From: Celerinatantimonas diazotrophica
GTDB taxonomy: Bacteria > Pseudomonadota > Gammaproteobacteria > Enterobacterales > Celerinatantimonadaceae
Length of the DNA: 64,000 nucleotides
Direction of reading: 5' to 3'
Assembly: GCF_004339545.1 (NCBI RefSeq)
Contig: NZ_SMGD01000011.1
Location: 558,001-622,000 of the forward strand
The position numbers and the translations under genes are program-made. Shown piece by piece: positions 18,987 to 28,027 of the stretch. The notes below the pieces were generated by a model. The model searched no databases. It was not told the origin of the DNA and was given only the letters and a program-made list of their open reading frames with translations. The number at the start of each line of letters is the position of its first letter. Positions within the stretch are counted from its first letter, which is position 1.

Positions 18987-20405
18987 TTATTCTGCTCGAT
19001 AAGATTCTAAATGCTGAATGAGTGATGGCTCCCACTGGCCAACACTCATCTGACTAATTTGGCTATATAACGCCTGATAATTCTGTCCGGCCATAGCCCC
19101 TAACTGATGTTCACGCATTAAGTCGGCGCTTAATAAACGCCAATACGCTTTTTCACGAGGCTCGCTGGCATCTTTCAGCCCATCATTTAACATGGCTAGA
19201 GCAACCGACAAGCCACCTTCTTTGGCCAATTGCATCGCTTCTGTGCGCCGCGCATGCCAGTCAGAACCGCCCTGCTCAGCTGAGCCTTGCTTGGTACTAT
19301 TTAGCCACTGCAATGTAGCCGCGCTGGCAAACGGGATCTGACCTTTGAAACTTAATTGGCTCAAGCCGGGGAGTCGTTCGATAAACAGCGCTAATTCTTG
19401 ACGGATCGCTTCACTCCAGTTTGGCTCAGACAACTTTTCGGCAATCTGAGCACTTAAATAGTGGCCGTCAAACCAAAATGGAGACAGCGCTAAACTTTGT
19501 TCGACTTTACGCCACAACGCCAAGCTAGCCCCCCGTTGTAATTGCTCTTGATAGTCTTGAATGCGGTCCGCCGAAACAGCCATTAACTGAGTTTCCCCTT
19601 GTGAGTTAGCCTCTGGTAATGCCGTAATGGAAAACCACACTGCAAAACGTCGCAGTCGTAACCCCAGAATCGGACCTTCATCCAGCTCTGTTAAAAAATC
19701 CGCCACTTTTAACAATGTCTGCTTAACGGCGCGCTCGCTCGAGGTGTCAATACTCAGCGCAGAGGATTGCGTTGAGATCGTGCTAGAAGCTTTGGGTTCT
19801 GGCGGGGCAGACACATCCTCGTGCTGCTGAGCGGCTGGCTTCACCTCACTGACTGTTGCCATTTGCCGCTTGATTAAAGCCGCTAATTCGTCGACCCCTT
19901 CAACGGGTAACTGTTGCTGTTTAGCTGCCGTTTCGAGTTGTTCAATCACCTGTTCTAACTGGCTTTTTTGCTCAAAATCAAAGCGCGCAGGTTCAAGTTT
20001 TTCACCCGCTTGGTAACTGCGTTGCAAGATCTGCGAAAAAAACTTACGCCGGGGCAATACCCCACGTTTACCGGGTGCAGGAAAACAACTGACCCAATAC
20101 TTTTCTATAAAATCGACAAACAGCTGTAGCGATAAAATATAGCGTTCTGGGGTGCATTGATGCTGCAGACACTGCAGCAAAATTGCCAGTATTTTGAGAT
20201 CCTTACTCCGTTCAGCTAATAGCTTTAAAGCACTTTGTTCAACTTCCTGCCACTTCACCTCGGCATGCGAAAGCGATCCCACTTTGATCATTTGTGATTC
20301 AACAAAATCAAGAAGTGGATCATCACGTAATCGCTCACCTACCGCCGACTGTTCGCTGATAGGGGTGGCTAATTTAGTTCGGAATTCTTTTACATTCATG
20401 GTCAC
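18987..20405 (-). CDS. tssA: T6SS protein TssA (VasJ type)
   Basis: A 472-residue protein with an ImpA_N domain in the first 140 residues (RDDPLLDFVESQMIKVGSLS, FVDFIEKYWVSCFPAPGKRG) and a VasJ-like C-terminal domain (SLALWRKVEQSLALSPFWFDGHYLSA). A low-complexity Ser/Thr/Glu linker lies between them at about 190-230. TssA links the membrane complex and baseplate and coordinates sheath and tube polymerisation. It sits between tagO (4-bp gap) and tssM, as in the V. cholerae large cluster. Confidence 0.9.
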   Translation of the reverse strand: MTMNVKEFRTKLATPISEQSAVGERLRDDPLLDFVESQMIKVGSLSHAEVKWQEVEQSALKLLAERSKDLKILAILLQCLQHQCTPERYILSLQLFVDFIEKYWVSCFPAPGKRGVLPRRKFFSQILQRSYQAGEKLEPARFDFEQKSQLEQVIEQLETAAKQQQLPVEGVDELAALIKRQMATVSEVKPAAQQHEDVSAPPEPKASSTISTQSSALSIDTSSERAVKQTLLKVADFLTELDEGPILGLRLRRFAVWFSITALPEANSQGETQLMAVSADRIQDYQEQLQRGASLALWRKVEQSLALSPFWFDGHYLSAQIAEKLSEPNWSEAIRQELALFIERLPGLSQLSFKGQIPFASAATLQWLNSTKQGSAEQGGSDWHARRTEAMQLAKEGGLSVALAMLNDGLKDASEPREKAYWRLLSADLMREHQLGAMAGQNYQALYSQISQMSVGQWEPSLIQHLESYRAE

Positions 20406-20408
20406 TCA

Positions 20409-21089
20409 CTAATTCCATTCGCAAGCTTTCTGTAAGGCTTTGATAGAGCTCTTAAGCCCCTTGGATGAAAACTCAAGCCCGTTCACACTGGCTACATTTG
20501 AGCGCAACAAAATCGGCTGATTGGCCATCAGGGCGCGCATTAAATGGATCGCTGGCAAACCACGCCCCGACTCAAGAATAAGCCCCGATTCGTCCACCAG
20601 CCATGACTGGGTATTCTCCCGATGCCCAATAACGGTAATCGCGACCCGTCCAATGTTGAGTGGTTTTGGCAACAGTAAACGCACCCGACTAATTTTGTTG
20701 TCGCAACTGAGCATCAAAATCGGTTTTTGCATAGCTTTGCTGATTGGCTGTTGCGGATGAGGCCAATGATTGGCCGTAGCACTCAGCCAAATGCCTTCCG
20801 AGGGCTTTGCAGAGTTTTCCATTCCTAAATGAAACCCTGCCTGATTATGGTGTTTTTCATATTCAACGGCTCGTTGCCAAACAATGGGCGCATGTTTTTG
20901 CCGTTGCGCTGATATTTTGGGGGTCACAACAGGGGTCGCAAAAACCTCATCAAAACATTGCAATCGCTGCAATCGATTTTGAACTTGCCGACATTGTTGC
21001 GCTTTTTCTAACTGCGAGACCGGTTTAGCCACGGTTGCCGCTGAGCTAATTACCAACAATACTGCAACCCACACCATCTTCCCTGTCAT
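20409..21089 (-). CDS. tagO: T6SS-associated protein VasI/TagO
   Basis: A 226-residue protein with an N-terminal signal-like helix (MVWVAVLLVISSAATVAKP), a conserved CRQVxNRLxRLQCFDE cysteine motif, and a later beta-rich region (ICLSATANHWP-like, SCDNKISRVRLLLPKPL). This is the TagO (VasI, VCA0118-like) family. It is periplasmic or membrane-tethered and in other bacteria interacts with TssA and the assembly apparatus. Its ATG overlaps the vasH stop by one base (TAATG), so translation is probably coupled. Confidence 0.85.
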   Translation of the reverse strand: MTGKMVWVAVLLVISSAATVAKPVSQLEKAQQCRQVQNRLQRLQCFDEVFATPVVTPKISAQRQKHAPIVWQRAVEYEKHHNQAGFHLGMENSAKPSEGIWLSATANHWPHPQQPISKAMQKPILMLSCDNKISRVRLLLPKPLNIGRVAITVIGHRENTQSWLVDESGLILESGRGLPAIHLMRALMANQPILLRSNVASVNGLEFSSKGLKSSIKALQKACEWN

Positions 21090-22642
21090 TAACTTTCAAT
21101 CTCCAATTTTTGACATTTATGCGCCAATGTTCTTTTAGGTAATCCCAGACTTTGCGCAGTCTTTGCCCGATCGCCACGATATTCCTCTAAACGCGTCCGG
21201 ATAATTGACGCTTCAAACTGTCGCAGAGCCTGTTTTAAATCATGGATCTGTGCATAAGGCTCATCGACGTTGCTATCACTTGATTGCTCGTCAACATTAG
21301 TCGGCATCCATTCGGTGAGTTCAGTTAAGCGATCTCCAAAGCAATTCAGGTTCAGCTCATTACTGTCATCTACTTGCGTACAGCCAAATTCCACCAAATG
21401 ACGCAGTTCTCGAACATTCCCTGGGAAAGAGTAGGTCGCTAATTTGTCAAACAACTGAAAATGTACACTGCGCACATTAAGCTGATGCGCCTGGTTAAAC
21501 TGACGGACAAAATGATACGTTAGCGCCTGCAAGTCATCGCTGCGCTCTCGCAGCGCCGGCAGGTGTAAGGGATACTGACAAAGCCGATAATAAAGGTCTT
21601 GGCGAAACTCACCTGCTTTCACTTTTTCTAGCAAATTTACATGCGTTGCAGCCACCAAACGAAAGTCTGAATGTTGGGATTCATTTGCCCCCACAGCACG
21701 GAACTGATGGGTCTCTAAGACCCGTAACAATTTAGCTTGCAAAGGCAGTGGCATATCCCCGATTTCATCTAGAAACAACGTTCCTTGATGCGCTTCAGCA
21801 ATAATGCCTCGTTTGGCCTTGATCGCACCGGAAAATGCCCCTTTTTCATGGCCAAACAGTTCACTTTCAAGCAACTGCTCAGGGATTGCCGCACAGTTCA
21901 CAGTGACAAATGGTTGCGTTCGGCGCGGCGAATATTGGTGCAGCGCTCGAGCGACCAGCTCTTTGCCAGTACCGGTTTCCCCCTGAACCAAAACGGTTAG
22001 CGAAGATTGCGCCGCTCGAATCGTCTGTTTGCGTAGCTTTACCATCGCCGGACTATCACCTATCAGCAGGTCTTTCAGCTGTTGAGCTAAATGTTGCGTG
22101 CGCTGTTCACTTTGCATGCGATGAATCGACTGCTTCAGTAAATACTGTTGGCTATTACGCTGACTAAGCTCAGAGAGCATGTCCCACTGCTGAATAAAAA
22201 TAGTGGTGTATTCACGCCATTGTTGATCCTCTAACAAGGCTTCTAGGCGTTCGTCCTCGGCGACTAACGTGACAATCGTCTGAACACGGTGTCCATCGCG
22301 ATTACAAGGCGAAAGCAGAATGCCGCTCTGGCGTGATTTTTGTTCAAGCAATTGGGTAAATGGCTGATTATCTGTCCAATAAGGCAGTTCGCTTGAGCGG
22401 ATCAAACGCATTTCTTGTTTTTGAATTAAATGCGAAAACGGATGTTCAAAATCATCCACCGCCCAGCTTAAATCTTGTGCATGTGTCAGACAAACCAGAG
22501 TCCGCCCATCGTTATCAGGCACAATCAGATGCACCGCTTGCACAGCTAGTTGCACGGTTAAAAACTGCACATAATGTTCAATCAGTTGCTGACTGTCCCG
22601 CAATGTCAGCAAATCTGCAGCAGAGCTCAGCCAAGCCTTCAT
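21089..22642 (-). CDS. vasH: Sigma-54-dependent activator VasH of the T6SS
   Basis: About 517 residues. An N-terminal GAF-like sensory region covers about 1-180. A sigma-54 AAA+ domain follows with Walker A GETGTGKE, GAFSGA at residues 268-273 (in place of the usual GAFTGA) and FLDEIGDMPL. A C-terminal Fis-type helix-turn-helix follows (YRGDRAKTAQSLGLPKRTLAHK). The start at 22642 (MKAWLSSAADLL) is chosen over a longer frame because it sits 1 bp after the clpV stop. VasH drives sigma-54 RNA polymerase at T6SS promoters, typically hcp operons. Its presence inside the operon agrees with the -24/-12 promoter predicted upstream of tssB. Confidence 0.93.
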   Translation of the reverse strand: MKAWLSSAADLLTLRDSQQLIEHYVQFLTVQLAVQAVHLIVPDNDGRTLVCLTHAQDLSWAVDDFEHPFSHLIQKQEMRLIRSSELPYWTDNQPFTQLLEQKSRQSGILLSPCNRDGHRVQTIVTLVAEDERLEALLEDQQWREYTTIFIQQWDMLSELSQRNSQQYLLKQSIHRMQSEQRTQHLAQQLKDLLIGDSPAMVKLRKQTIRAAQSSLTVLVQGETGTGKELVARALHQYSPRRTQPFVTVNCAAIPEQLLESELFGHEKGAFSGAIKAKRGIIAEAHQGTLFLDEIGDMPLPLQAKLLRVLETHQFRAVGANESQHSDFRLVAATHVNLLEKVKAGEFRQDLYYRLCQYPLHLPALRERSDDLQALTYHFVRQFNQAHQLNVRSVHFQLFDKLATYSFPGNVRELRHLVEFGCTQVDDSNELNLNCFGDRLTELTEWMPTNVDEQSSDSNVDEPYAQIHDLKQALRQFEASIIRTRLEEYRGDRAKTAQSLGLPKRTLAHKCQKLEIES

Positions 22643-22643
22643 A

Positions 22644-25388
22644 TCAGCATACCTCAGAATAAAATTGCCCCTCGCGAACGCCCATCTCAATAGTTTGAAC
22701 AGGTGATTGTTCCGCAAGTTTGTTTAACAACGCCAACGAAACAGGTGGCAATAATTGCCCTTCAATAATGGCTTCGAGCATGCGCGCACCATTTTCAGAA
22801 CGCGTTGCTCTTTGTCGAATCAGTGCCACTAATTCATCATCAATCGCAACTTGTGCCTGATATCGTTCTTTAAACAAGCGTTCAAGACGCGCCAGTTTGG
22901 CGCGAATGATATCTTCAAGAACCTCATCGGCCAGCGGCAGATAGGGAATAACTTCCATCCGAGCCAACAACGCGGGCTTGAAGAAGGCAGCCAGTTCTTG
23001 ATAGAGCGCGTCTTCAATTCGCTCTGGTTCACTCGCATTGTCAACGATGGTCTGATATCCCAGGTTGGAGGTCAGGAAAAATACGACATTCTGGCAGTCA
23101 ATGATCCGACCTTCACCATCGGCAAGCTCACCTTTATCAAACGCTTGATAAAACAGATTCAGCACCTCTGGATGCGCTTTTTCCACCTCATCGAGCAGTA
23201 CGATGGAATACGGCATTTTCCGAATAGCTTCAGTTAACACCCCGCCTTCTCCATAACCAACATACCCTGGAGGTGAGCCAATCAGTCGTGAAACCGTATG
23301 TTTTTCCTGATATTCAGACATGTTAATGGTGGTTAAAAATTGTTGTCCGCCATAGAGCTGCTCAGCTAATTGGACCACCGTCTCAGTTTTACCGACACCA
23401 CTGGGGCCAACGAGCAAAAAGGCACCTTTCGGTCGTCCCGGACGACGTAGATCGGCGCGAGCCGTTAATAGATGGCGGTGAATTCGTTCAATCGCTAACT
23501 GCTGTCCCTTCACTTGCTGGCCTAAGATGTCACTTAAATGAGTCATTTTAGAGAGCTCATCGGCATTCATTTGATCGACAGGAACGCCGGTCCAATCGGC
23601 AATCACCTGAGCAATTTGTGCCTCGTCGACCTGTGGATGAACCAGTAATTCTTTGTGTGGGATCTGCGCCAGCTCTTGATAGCAATCAGCAAGTTTTGCT
23701 TTCAGTTGCACCTCATCAAGTGGTTCAGGCTCGGCATCTTGAACATGCTCGGGTTCTTGATCCAAAATGACTTCAGCCGCTTGCTCGGCAGCTTCTACTG
23801 TGGCCTCAAATTCAGATTCGTCATCATGCTGAGCACTGACAGTGTCATCAGATGCAGGTTCAATGGTGTCAGCATCCAGTGCTAATAGCTGCCCGCGAAG
23901 TTCAATAATCTTTTCAACGAGTTGCTTTTGCTTCTGCCAGGATTGTTCCAACTGTCGATAAAGCTGTTTATCCTCTAAATCAAGTTTCTCAAGCACATCA
24001 ACACGTTCATCATCGACGATTTCACCAATTTTTCCTTGTCGCTTCAGCATCGCCAGTTCCAAAGAGCGCTGATAACTGCGACTTTCAATCTGCGTCAGTT
24101 TCCGGGGCGGCGAGCTTAGGTTAATAGCAATGCGAGCACAGGCTGTATCTAATACATCGATGGCTTTATCTGGCAACTGGCGACCAGAAACATAGCGATC
24201 TGATAATAAAGCGGCCGCCTTAAGGGCATCATCACTGATTAATACCTGGTGGGATGCTTCATAAACACCGTGTAAACCTCGCAAAATATCAATGCTGGTC
24301 TTGGCCGATGGCGCTTCTAATTTCACCAACTGGAAACGACGGGTCAGGGCCGGATCTTTTTCAAAGTATTTTTTATATTCTTTCCAGGTAGTCGCCGCGA
24401 TAGTCGATAATTCTCCCCGAGCCAAGGCAGGTTTTAACAGGTTAGCGGCATCCCCTCCGCCTTCCTGGTTACCAGCCCCAATCAGGGTATGCGCTTCATC
24501 GATGAATAAGATAATCGGCTTCGGTGAATTTTTAACCTCATCGATAATACTTTTCAAACGCCGCTCAAACTCACCTTTAACCGAGGCGCCGGCCTGCAAA
24601 AGCCCTAAATCCAGCGATAATAATTCAATATCTTGAAGATGCGTGGGAACTTGCTCTTTCACAATGCGCTGAGCCAACCCTTCAACCACAGCACTTTTAC
24701 CAACTCCAGCATCCCCGACGACAATTGGATTGTTTTTGCGACGACGGCAGAGAATATCGATCATCAGGTTGATTTCATCATCGCGACATAAAACTGGGTC
24801 AAGCTCGCCGTCACGGGCCATCTGGGTAAAGTTACTACAGTATTTACCTAACGCCGTTTCTGCATCGCTGGTCGTATTTACTGACACGTGCTCTTGAGTC
24901 TCTGGGCTACTGGGGGCTTCTGCTGAATTTTCCGTTAGTTGCGAAAATTGGCGCCGCAATGTCTCACGATTAATCCCTGCCAGCGCTTCACTAACCCCAC
25001 GACTTAAATAGCGTTCTGGGCGCATTAAAGCAGCAATAAAAATAGCACCAGAGCGCAACTGTGGCTGATTCAGCTCAGCTGAACTTAATAACCAGGCATC
25101 TTGCAACAGTTCCACTAAAAGTGGCGAGAACGCAGGGTAGCTTTGCTGACCGACTTCTTGTGGCTGGGCATCACCGGTAATTGTTTTTAATTTTTGCCAG
25201 TCAATCCCGCAGATTTTTAGGATCTCACGAATATCTGACAACGGATTATCCAACACCGTGAATAGTAGATGCTCAAAGGTAACTTCTGGGTTCTGCCGAG
25301 CCATGCAATGAGCAGCCGCTTGTTCTAAAGCCAGCTTCGTTTGCGAGTTTAGTTTTTTAATTAATGTGGGTAATTCAATTTGAATCAC
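22644..25388 (-). CDS. clpV: T6SS ATPase ClpV/TssH with an acidic insertion
   Basis: A 914-residue Clp/Hsp100 protein. A double Clp N domain covers about 1-140. AAA-1 has Walker A GDAGVGKS at 225-232, a helical middle domain follows, and AAA-2 has GPSGVGKT at 661-668 and the VLLDEVEKAH Walker B. A ClpB-type C-terminal domain ends the protein. ClpV disassembles contracted TssB/TssC sheaths. An extra stretch rich in Asp, Glu and Gln at about 503-560 breaks the region between the middle domain and AAA-2, making the protein longer than the usual 860-880 residues. It is placed between tssL and vasH. Confidence 0.95.
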   Translation of the reverse strand: MIQIELPTLIKKLNSQTKLALEQAAAHCMARQNPEVTFEHLLFTVLDNPLSDIREILKICGIDWQKLKTITGDAQPQEVGQQSYPAFSPLLVELLQDAWLLSSAELNQPQLRSGAIFIAALMRPERYLSRGVSEALAGINRETLRRQFSQLTENSAEAPSSPETQEHVSVNTTSDAETALGKYCSNFTQMARDGELDPVLCRDDEINLMIDILCRRRKNNPIVVGDAGVGKSAVVEGLAQRIVKEQVPTHLQDIELLSLDLGLLQAGASVKGEFERRLKSIIDEVKNSPKPIILFIDEAHTLIGAGNQEGGGDAANLLKPALARGELSTIAATTWKEYKKYFEKDPALTRRFQLVKLEAPSAKTSIDILRGLHGVYEASHQVLISDDALKAAALLSDRYVSGRQLPDKAIDVLDTACARIAINLSSPPRKLTQIESRSYQRSLELAMLKRQGKIGEIVDDERVDVLEKLDLEDKQLYRQLEQSWQKQKQLVEKIIELRGQLLALDADTIEPASDDTVSAQHDDESEFEATVEAAEQAAEVILDQEPEHVQDAEPEPLDEVQLKAKLADCYQELAQIPHKELLVHPQVDEAQIAQVIADWTGVPVDQMNADELSKMTHLSDILGQQVKGQQLAIERIHRHLLTARADLRRPGRPKGAFLLVGPSGVGKTETVVQLAEQLYGGQQFLTTINMSEYQEKHTVSRLIGSPPGYVGYGEGGVLTEAIRKMPYSIVLLDEVEKAHPEVLNLFYQAFDKGELADGEGRIIDCQNVVFFLTSNLGYQTIVDNASEPERIEDALYQELAAFFKPALLARMEVIPYLPLADEVLEDIIRAKLARLERLFKERYQAQVAIDDELVALIRQRATRSENGARMLEAIIEGQLLPPVSLALLNKLAEQSPVQTIEMGVREGQFYSEVC

Positions 25389-25398
25389 AACAGATTCC

Positions 25399-26196
25399 TT
25401 AGTGCAGAATTTGGTTCAGTTGAGCGATCACATCCATCGACTTACTATGTAATGCCAATGAATAACCAAGAAAAATGACAATCCAGGCCACACCAAAGCC
25501 AATAAAAATCGACCAAACAGGCACCTGTTTGGATAAATGCTCTTTGGTGGCGACAACATGTTTGGTTGCGCTGGTTAACTCTTGGGGGCGCTGCTGCTGT
25601 TGCCGGGCGAGGAGTTGATAGAGATTTTTGACCACTTTCTGGTACTCTTGGTGGCCGTTTTCCATCACTCGATAACGCCCTTCGAACCCCAGACACAAGC
25701 ACAAATAGATAAATTCTAAAATCTCTTTGTAACGTGTCGGCTCACTTTGCAAACGAGATAAAATGGTAAAAACTTTCTCCCCACCCCACGTTTCATTATG
25801 AAAGCGAGTCAGCAACGAGTGTTCAGCCCAGATGCTGTCTGCTCCCCAGCTAGTGCTCATCACGGCTTCATCGACAAACGAGCACAAGACGTAGCGATAA
25901 GCTAAGATCATGGCATGTTCATAGCCTGCTTCAGTCAGCTCTACTTCAATGGTTTTGACTTCATCGACAGCCTGACGATAAACCTCGGAAACTTCATCAC
26001 AATACGACAACCGCCGGATCCTAATTGCCATCCCGAGCAGTGGTGTGGCGGCATCAACCATCGGATTTAAATTATCCCCGCGCAGTTGAAACCAATAATC
26101 GTGGTCATTATCAATATTGCTTACTTCATCAAATAACAGCCCGTCAAAACTCTGTAACTGACCTGGCTGTGTCGTCATCATATCTGTCATGATCAA
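25399..26196 (-). CDS. tssL: T6SS membrane complex protein TssL (DotU/VasF)
   Basis: A 265-residue protein with the DotU helical cytoplasmic domain (RYVLCSFVDEAVMSTSWG, FIYLCLCLGFEGRYRVMENG) and a single C-terminal membrane helix near 240-260 (IFIGFGVAWIVIFLGYSLAL). It is the short form without an OmpA-like peptidoglycan domain. It pairs with TssM and the baseplate protein TssK. It overlaps the end of tssK by 4 bp, so translation is coupled. Confidence 0.93.
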   Translation of the reverse strand: MIMTDMMTTQPGQLQSFDGLLFDEVSNIDNDHDYWFQLRGDNLNPMVDAATPLLGMAIRIRRLSYCDEVSEVYRQAVDEVKTIEVELTEAGYEHAMILAYRYVLCSFVDEAVMSTSWGADSIWAEHSLLTRFHNETWGGEKVFTILSRLQSEPTRYKEILEFIYLCLCLGFEGRYRVMENGHQEYQKVVKNLYQLLARQQQQRPQELTSATKHVVATKEHLSKQVPVWSIFIGFGVAWIVIFLGYSLALHSKSMDVIAQLNQILH

Positions 26197-27527
26197 CTCC
26201 GAATTGCCCAGAATTGCAGCTCAATATCAGGAAAATCGCCTGCAACATGAAACGCAAAACCACTGGCATTATTAAGCATTTGCCAAGCCTGACTGGTTTT
26301 ATCCAGCTGGTAATAGGTGTAACCCGCGTGATAAGGCAGTTGTCTAGGAGCAACGGGCAATGCCGTCAAAGGAACACCAGGTAATTGCAATGAGATCAAA
26401 TCGCGAATTCTCTCAACGGAGGCGACTTTGGTCTGAGCAATAAATAATCGCCGCAACTCATCAAGTGGCATTCGAGCTTTGACTGCGACAATAAACTCAG
26501 CATTTTCAATTAATTGGCGATCTTGTAGTGGTGCCACCATTAAGCCGTATTTACGTTTTTGCAGCTGTAGTGATACCGCTTTAGGTTCCAAAACGATGCT
26601 GAGCGCTTGACGCAGACGCGTCATAACGGCATGGAAACAGTCACTGGGAAGATCATGATTATAATTGGCAAATTCTGGGGCCATCCGACTTTCATCGGTA
26701 AAAGTGGCCAACTCGGCTGACATCATGGTCAGCGCTTCGTAGGCGCGCTCAGGATGCAAACGCCCTAAGCTAGCCATATGGTGTAACTGCGGCTGCATTC
26801 GGTTCAACGCCTGCAACAACATAAAATCAGAAACATCGGCAACCCCACCCTGATTAGGGGCGCCAAGACGCTGGGCGATATTTTTAGCTCGTTCACGCAT
26901 TAAACTGGCAACTTCGCCGATAAAACGGTGGATTTGACTCACCGCATTAATATCCAGATGGCAAGGAATGAACTTACTATCGAGTAATAAGCTGCCGTCT
27001 GGACGTTTCTCTAAAATCCGACCAATAGCGATAGAGCTATAAGCACTGCGATCTTCTTTTTCTAACATCAGTTTAAGCTTGACTGGGCTAACATCGACGC
27101 CAACCGAAGCCCCATTTTGTGACTGGACATCGTAAACTTGTGTTTTGGTTGCTTGATAGCGTCCGGTTTTGCTCTGTCCTGGCCAACTCACTTCACTGAT
27201 CGCATCAGAGCGAAGCGGTAACACCAGATAGACAACCTGGTTAGCAAATGAATCGTCCGCAATTTCTAATGGTTCCGGCATTACATCTTCTTGGGGAATA
27301 TTAAATACCGAACCATCGGGCATGATACCAACCGCCCGTTCAATGGCTATCGAGCCAAAACTTAGATACTCCGGATTCAAACTTAATTCGCTGACGCCAT
27401 ATAAAGAACGACTGATCGAACGAACACGTTCATCCACAAAATATTCAAAGTAACGTTGCTGCTGCTGAAAATGCTGAGGCTTAATAAACAACCCTTCATT
27501 CCAGACCACACGATTTCGCGACGCCAT
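26193..27527 (-). CDS. tssK: T6SS baseplate protein TssK (VasE)
   Basis: A 444-residue protein with the TssK opening VVWNEGLFIKPQHFQQQQRY and the conserved GRLHPERAYEALTMMSAELATF block. It links the TssF-TssG wedge to the TssL-TssM membrane complex. Length is normal and the gene lies between tssJ and tssL. Confidence 0.95.
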   Translation of the reverse strand: MASRNRVVWNEGLFIKPQHFQQQQRYFEYFVDERVRSISRSLYGVSELSLNPEYLSFGSIAIERAVGIMPDGSVFNIPQEDVMPEPLEIADDSFANQVVYLVLPLRSDAISEVSWPGQSKTGRYQATKTQVYDVQSQNGASVGVDVSPVKLKLMLEKEDRSAYSSIAIGRILEKRPDGSLLLDSKFIPCHLDINAVSQIHRFIGEVASLMRERAKNIAQRLGAPNQGGVADVSDFMLLQALNRMQPQLHHMASLGRLHPERAYEALTMMSAELATFTDESRMAPEFANYNHDLPSDCFHAVMTRLRQALSIVLEPKAVSLQLQKRKYGLMVAPLQDRQLIENAEFIVAVKARMPLDELRRLFIAQTKVASVERIRDLISLQLPGVPLTALPVAPRQLPYHAGYTYYQLDKTSQAWQMLNNASGFAFHVAGDFPDIELQFWAIRS

Positions 27528-27532
27528 AACTA

Positions 27533-28027
27533 TTATTCAACCTCTTTCAAAATGACTTCATTGCGACGAAAGAGCATCATCAAATGATATTCATGCCCAA
27601 TGGGCTTCACTTTTACGACTTTTTTCCACTGACTTTTGTTTGGGTTGGAGTAATTGGCAACCACCCCGATATAGCGGGTGTCTTCATCTAACTGAATAGG
27701 TTCAACAAATTTGAATTGCCCAGGGGTTAAGATGTAGTCGTAATCTTTGACATAATTACTGCCCAACGCTTGCTTGAAATTTTTTGAAAGTTCTTCATAG
27801 TCAGCCGCTTTGAGCATCGAGTCATCTTCAAGCTCAAAGACTTTAAATTTAATCGGAACCCCAACTCCATCCGAGTCCAGAGAGTTCACATTATTAGGTG
27901 CCACTAAACTGAGCGTCATTGTTGACGGCAAGGCAGCATAATCAACTTTTTTGTCGTTATTCCCGCCAAAAGCACTGCAGGCACTTAAACTTAAGACTAA
28001 AATTGTACTCATCAGCCATTTCATCAT
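27533..28027 (-). CDS. tssJ: T6SS outer-membrane lipoprotein TssJ (VasD)
   Basis: A 164-residue lipoprotein. The signal peptide ends in the lipobox LSAC (cysteine near residue 17), then a beta-sandwich domain with the TssJ signature VNSLDSDGVGVPIKFKVFEL. TssJ holds the TssM C-terminal domain at the outer membrane. The start overlaps the tagH stop by one base. Confidence 0.93.
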   Translation of the reverse strand: MMKWLMSTILVLSLSACSAFGGNNDKKVDYAALPSTMTLSLVAPNNVNSLDSDGVGVPIKFKVFELEDDSMLKAADYEELSKNFKQALGSNYVKDYDYILTPGQFKFVEPIQLDEDTRYIGVVANYSNPNKSQWKKVVKVKPIGHEYHLMMLFRRNEVILKEVE

